8,368 bases of DNA from an uncultured Desulfovibrio sp. (GTDB taxonomy: Bacteria > Desulfobacterota > Desulfovibrionia > Desulfovibrionales > Desulfovibrionaceae), in NCBI GenBank assembly GCA_947177645.1, contig CAMWVJ010000039.1, positions 1 to 8,368 on the forward strand, in the 5' to 3' direction. The notes below the pieces were generated by a model that saw only the letters and a list, made by a program, of their open reading frames with translations, was not told where the DNA came from and did not search any database. Positions 6,275 to 8,368 of this stretch are shown here, one piece after another. Every line of letters begins with the position of its first letter. Position 1 is the first letter of the stretch. A program made the translations under genes and the position numbers.

Positions 6275-7234
6275 TTACAGCTTCGCCGTTTCCGCGGTAT
6301 TTTCCAGCTCCTGGAGGGGAGCGTTGCGAAACTGGCTGATGGCCGACCACGCGACAGGAGAATTGTCGAGAAAGGCGGCATGCCCGGCATGGGGCACCAC
6401 GCAGAGCCGGGCATTGGCGGTCATTTCTCTCGCCGCGAGCACCGTGCGCACCGGCGCATGCGTATCACCGTCGCCAACCACGAAGAGCACCGGGCAGCGG
6501 ATGGCGCCGAAGAGCTCTTTTCCCACCTGCGTATTGTGCCACATGCGCATGTAGTCATTCAGGAACTCGCCCAGCCGCTCCGGCTCGGGCGCCAGCGCCC
6601 GCATTTGCTCCACATAGGCCTTGTCCATTTTTTCGAGGGCCGCCAAGGGCAGCTTGTCCGGGAAAAAGCCGCGCTCCAGGGTGCCCGCGCCAATGGCGAC
6701 CACGCGTTCCACCGCCTGCGGCTTCAATGCAGCCACTTCCAGCGCCGTGTACGCGCCGTCGCTGAAGCCGAGGAGTGCCGCGGGCCTGTCCGTGACCTTT
6801 TCCATCACAGCAAGCATGTCTTCGGCCTTCTGCCTGAGTGACATGGGGCCATGCCCGATTTCCGACCGGCCGTGGCCGCGGGAGGAAATGACCACGACTT
6901 TGTGCTGCTTGCGCAGTTCGTCGATGATCCCGCCAAGCTCGTAGGGGCAGCCCAGGCCGCCCCCGTGAAAGACAAAGATGACGCTCCCCGCGCCATAGAC
7001 TTCATAATACATCTTCGCATCGGCCGCCTGGACGTAGTGCCCCGCAGGGAGGTTATTGCCGTAGGGCGTGGCGCTGCCCACAACCTGCGGCGGCTGCATG
7101 AAATATCGGAGCTGGCGGGGCGCCACCCCCTCCCGTGCCACGCAGTTGGCGCACAGGATGAAAATCAGGCAGAACGCCCACCCTGACGCAAGAAACCCCT
7201 TTGGCAGCACAAGACTCCTGGCATTCTCCGGCAT
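6275..7234 (-). CDS. Exported alpha/beta-fold hydrolase, substrate unknown
   Basis: A 319-aa protein with an N-terminal export signal: a basic start, a hydrophobic core at about 19-31, and possible cleavage after CVA at 32-34. A complete alpha/beta-hydrolase core follows: oxyanion loop FHGGG (89-93), the SSRGHGRSE turn (117-125), nucleophile elbow GFSDGA with Ser158, the VVGDGDTHAP acid region (Asp255 or Asp257) and HAGH with His285. The catalytic triad therefore looks intact. The layout resembles the broad carboxylesterase/haloperoxidase/lactonase group, but no substrate can be read from it. Start ATG 7234 is chosen because GGAGGAG lies six bases upstream. An in-frame ATG at 7267 would translate the ribosome-binding site itself. 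The gene appears monocistronic, with its own spacer and candidate promoter upstream, and is convergent with the M99 gene. Confidence 0.87.
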   Translation of the reverse strand: MPENARSLVLPKGFLASGWAFCLIFILCANCVAREGVAPRQLRYFMQPPQVVGSATPYGNNLPAGHYVQAADAKMYYEVYGAGSVIFVFHGGGLGCPYELGGIIDELRKQHKVVVISSRGHGRSEIGHGPMSLRQKAEDMLAVMEKVTDRPAALLGFSDGAYTALEVAALKPQAVERVVAIGAGTLERGFFPDKLPLAALEKMDKAYVEQMRALAPEPERLGEFLNDYMRMWHNTQVGKELFGAIRCPVLFVVGDGDTHAPVRTVLAAREMTANARLCVVPHAGHAAFLDNSPVAWSAISQFRNAPLQELENTAETAKL

Positions 7235-7240
7235 TTTCCT

Positions 7241-7247
7241 CTCCTCC
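7241..7247 (-). promoter_or_regulatory. Strong ribosome-binding site fixing the hydrolase start
   Basis: On the minus strand GGAGGAG is followed by six bases (AGGAAA) and the ATG at 7234. It decides between this start and the longer frame beginning at 7267. Confidence 0.75.
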
Positions 7248-7352
7248 AGCAGTGAGTATTTTTCCACTACCGCGCACGCGGCGCAAAGATTGTTCCCGAA
7301 CCCGCTCCCCCCGGGACAGGCTTGGCACCTGTGCCGTGTGTGGAAGGGACAA

Positions 7353-7383
7353 ATTTTATCTCCGCAAAGAGGAAAAAAGGCAA
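7353..7383 (-). promoter_or_regulatory. Weak candidate promoter for the alpha/beta hydrolase
   Basis: On the minus strand TTGCCT (7383-7378) and TAAAAT (7358-7353, five of six to consensus) are 19 bases apart, which is longer than ideal. Transcription would start near 7346, giving a leader of about 110 bases. The short palindromes at 7386-7403 and 7417-7427 lie directly upstream. Confidence 0.3.
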
Positions 7384-7385
7384 TC

Positions 7386-7427
7386 AGTTACCTTTTTGTA
7401 ACTCCCACTGGCTGTTTTGAGTCTCAA
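7386..7427. repeat. Two short palindromes upstream of the hydrolase gene
   Basis: AGTTAC and GTAACT (7386-7391 and 7398-7403) form a perfect 6-bp inverted repeat around CTTTTT. TTGAG-T-CTCAA (7417-7427) is a perfect 5-1-5 palindrome 13 bases further on. They lie in the 286-base spacer between the lipoprotein stop and the hydrolase start, a stretch visibly less GC-rich than its surroundings. They could be regulator operators, or the first could be a small terminator for the lipoprotein gene; neither is demonstrated. Confidence 0.35.
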
Positions 7428-7520
7428 GGCAACACAGGATGAGGATCAAAACCCTTGCACGCTTCTCCTTTACTCCCGAAGTATTTTAAGCAATAGGCGC
7501 AGACGCGCGCCCGCAGCTGG

Positions 7521-8006
7521 TTATTTGCCGTTCTCCGCCACCGCGTGCTCTGTGGTGTCATCTCTTGCCGTGCGGAGCGCCAGCCCCGAGGGAGAGGCAT
7601 TTTCAGGATTGGCAGCGACCGCATCAGTTAGGGCAGCGCAGCCCATGGGCGGCGCGTTCTCTCCATCCGCTCCTGCCCGGGCTGGGGCGGCCTCCTCGTC
7701 AAGGCGCCGCGCGGCCCTGCGCTCCTCTGTTTCACGCTGGAGCTTTTCCATGAAGGCGATGAACTTCGGGTCAGGTTCATCGCGCCCGAGGCTGCCGAGC
7801 GCGTCCTTGACCCCCGAGACTTCAAGCGCCCCCTGCACGAGCACGGCCATGCCGGCGCAGGGATTGCCCACCGCAGCCAAGGCCCCGGCACCCGCCACCG
7901 CACCAAGCCCAGTGCCTATCTTCTTCCCCTGCTCATCCTGATCCCTGGCGGCGCAGCCGAGGCACAACAGGGCAAGGATCGCCACAACGAAGAGCTTTTT
8001 CTGCAT
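7521..8006 (-). CDS. Small putative lipoprotein with glycine-rich segment, function unknown
   Basis: A 161-aa protein I do not recognise. It opens MQKKLFVVAILALLCLGCAA, a short basic and hydrophobic signal ending in LCLGC with Cys18. Gly at -1 and the overall shape fit a lipoprotein signal, although Cys at -3 is unusual for a lipobox. Residues 31-60 are Gly/Ala-rich (GTGLGAVAGAGALAAVG), like the glycine-zipper segments of small outer-membrane-associated lipoproteins. Residues about 80-106 form a charged, probably helical stretch (FIAFMEKLQRETEERRAARR). The C-terminal ~50 residues are polar and Ala-rich, likely disordered. Cys50 and Cys123 could form a disulfide (inference). The ATG at 8006 has GAGGAG six bases upstream, which strongly supports expression. 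It is a lone gene between a hydrolase and an rRNA operon end; no clear promoter is visible upstream. Confidence 0.78.
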   Translation of the reverse strand: MQKKLFVVAILALLCLGCAARDQDEQGKKIGTGLGAVAGAGALAAVGNPCAGMAVLVQGALEVSGVKDALGSLGRDEPDPKFIAFMEKLQRETEERRAARRLDEEAAPARAGADGENAPPMGCAALTDAVAANPENASPSGLALRTARDDTTEHAVAENGK

Positions 8007-8277
8007 TTCCTTCTCCTCTACGGGAACCCGGGGAAAAGCTATTCCAAAAGCGGGTGATGGGAAAGACCACCTTTGGCCCCCTCAATCACTGCCTCAGCGA
8101 GGGGATGAGAAAGCCCAAGACATTCCTGGTTTTGTTGTGAGGTGGAGCCAGCAGGCCTGTATAAGGCAGTTCGGGTATATTTCTGCGGTTCGATACGGGT
8201 GAAGTGGCGCCCGGCCAAGCCCGGCTGTGCGCCCATAATGGAACTTCGTTCGGTCCCTCACCGCCCCCTTAAACGCA
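8007..8277. other. Intergenic spacer between 5S rRNA terminator and lipoprotein gene; no supported gene
   Basis: Apart from the lipoprotein ribosome-binding site at 8013-8018, I see no convincing gene here. A 65-codon minus-strand frame (8236-8039) has no ribosome-binding site and no recognisable similarity. A loose inverted repeat, CCCCTC (8078-8083) with GAGGGG (8099-8104), could fold but has no T-run. Composition is less GC-rich than the coding regions. The lipoprotein promoter must lie here, but no clear -35/-10 pair stands out. Confidence 0.5.
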
Positions 8278-8313
8278 TCCGCCCCCGGAAGGCGTGAGCC
8301 TTTCGGGGGCGGA
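8278..8313 (-). terminator. Hairpin terminator of the rRNA operon
   Basis: On the minus strand directly after the 5S rRNA, a long GC-rich hairpin is seen. GCCCCCGAAAGGC pairs with GCCTTCCGGGGGC around a TCAC loop with one A-C mismatch, and three further flanking pairs (TCC/GGA) extend the stem to about 16 positions. A short weak T-tract (GCGTTT) follows. Position and stability fit an rrn operon terminator. Confidence 0.85.
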
Positions 8314-8320
8314 GGAAGAA

Positions 8321-8368
8321 TTTGGCAGCTTCCTACTTTCCCGCGCGAAGATGCGCAGTATCATCGGC
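8321..8368 (-). rRNA. rrf: 5S ribosomal RNA, 3' end (partial)
   Basis: The minus strand reads GCCGATGATACTGC, then CGCGGGAAAGTAGG, then AAGCTGCCAAA, which are the conserved 3' half elements of bacterial 5S rRNA: the GCCGAUGAUA loop region, the GGGAAAGUAGG segment and the closing GCUGCC acceptor strand. The 5' part continues beyond the right edge. The 3' boundary near 8321 is approximate. The gene presumably ends a 16S-23S-5S operon transcribed leftward, followed at once by the terminator at 8278-8313. Confidence 0.93.

Noticed and set aside
4596..6350. A 584-codon open frame on the minus strand opposite the M99 gene
   Set aside because: Composition is that of an antisense shadow and the plus-strand frame has a signal peptide and catalytic motifs. 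The supposed start lies inside the hydrolase gene.
7318..7340. TTGGCAC-like sigma-54 promoter
   Set aside because: The GC element is not at the required 10-base spacing from GG on either strand.
8180..8215. tRNA-like GGTTCGATAC motif
   Set aside because: The flanking bases do not pair as a T-arm stem and no acceptor or anticodon arm is present.
8039..8236. 65-aa minus-strand frame as a gene
   Set aside because: No ribosome-binding site before its ATG, no recognisable domain, and it lies in an ordinary rRNA-downstream spacer.
1..8368. CRISPR arrays, insertion sequences, prophage or toxin-antitoxin modules
   Set aside because: No spaced direct repeats, transposase or integrase motifs, or small paired genes were found.

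Overview
This is a GC-rich, gene-dense stretch of bacterial chromosome with mostly housekeeping content. Protein style (GC-rich codons, Ala/Arg/Gly-rich proteins), the ffh-rpsP-KH-rimM order and the presence of an M99-type peptidoglycan carboxypeptidase suggest a GC-rich proteobacterial-type lineage. A Desulfovibrionaceae-like curved sulfate reducer is my best guess. This is inferred from style, not from a search.

Layout, left to right. Bases 1-776 (+) are the C-terminal metallo-beta-lactamase part of a ComEC/Rec2 DNA-uptake protein whose start lies outside the window. Only 12 bases later it meets the stop of a leftward operon, transcribed ffh - rpsP - khpA (KH protein) - rimM - mutM (from 4442 down to 789). 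A near-consensus sigma-70 promoter (TTGACG, 17 bp, TATAAA) sits about 130 bp upstream of ffh. Four of these genes form the classical SRP/ribosome-maturation cluster. However, mutM (8-oxoguanine/formamidopyrimidine DNA glycosylase) occupies the slot where trmD-rplS usually follow rimM. mutM overlaps the rimM stop codon and probably starts at TTG.

Bases 4443-4700 are a divergent intergenic region that also carries a plausible rightward promoter. That promoter would drive a secreted 497-aa M99 carboxypeptidase (4701-6194, +) of the Csd4/Pgp1 type, with the atypical Gln zinc ligand motif Q-x-x-E. In epsilonproteobacteria such enzymes trim peptidoglycan peptides and set helical cell shape.

The right part is looser. 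It holds an exported alpha/beta hydrolase (7234-6275, -), a small putative lipoprotein with a glycine-rich segment (8006-7521, -), and two gene-poor, less GC-rich spacers, one with short palindromes upstream of the hydrolase. The 3' end of a 5S rRNA gene (-) with a strong hairpin terminator marks the end of an rRNA operon that runs off the right edge.

I see no CRISPR array, transposase, integrase, toxin-antitoxin pair or defence gene. Nothing here convinces me of a wholly new system. The best leads are the Csd4-like peptidase, the mutM start and placement, and the low-complexity Ffh tail.
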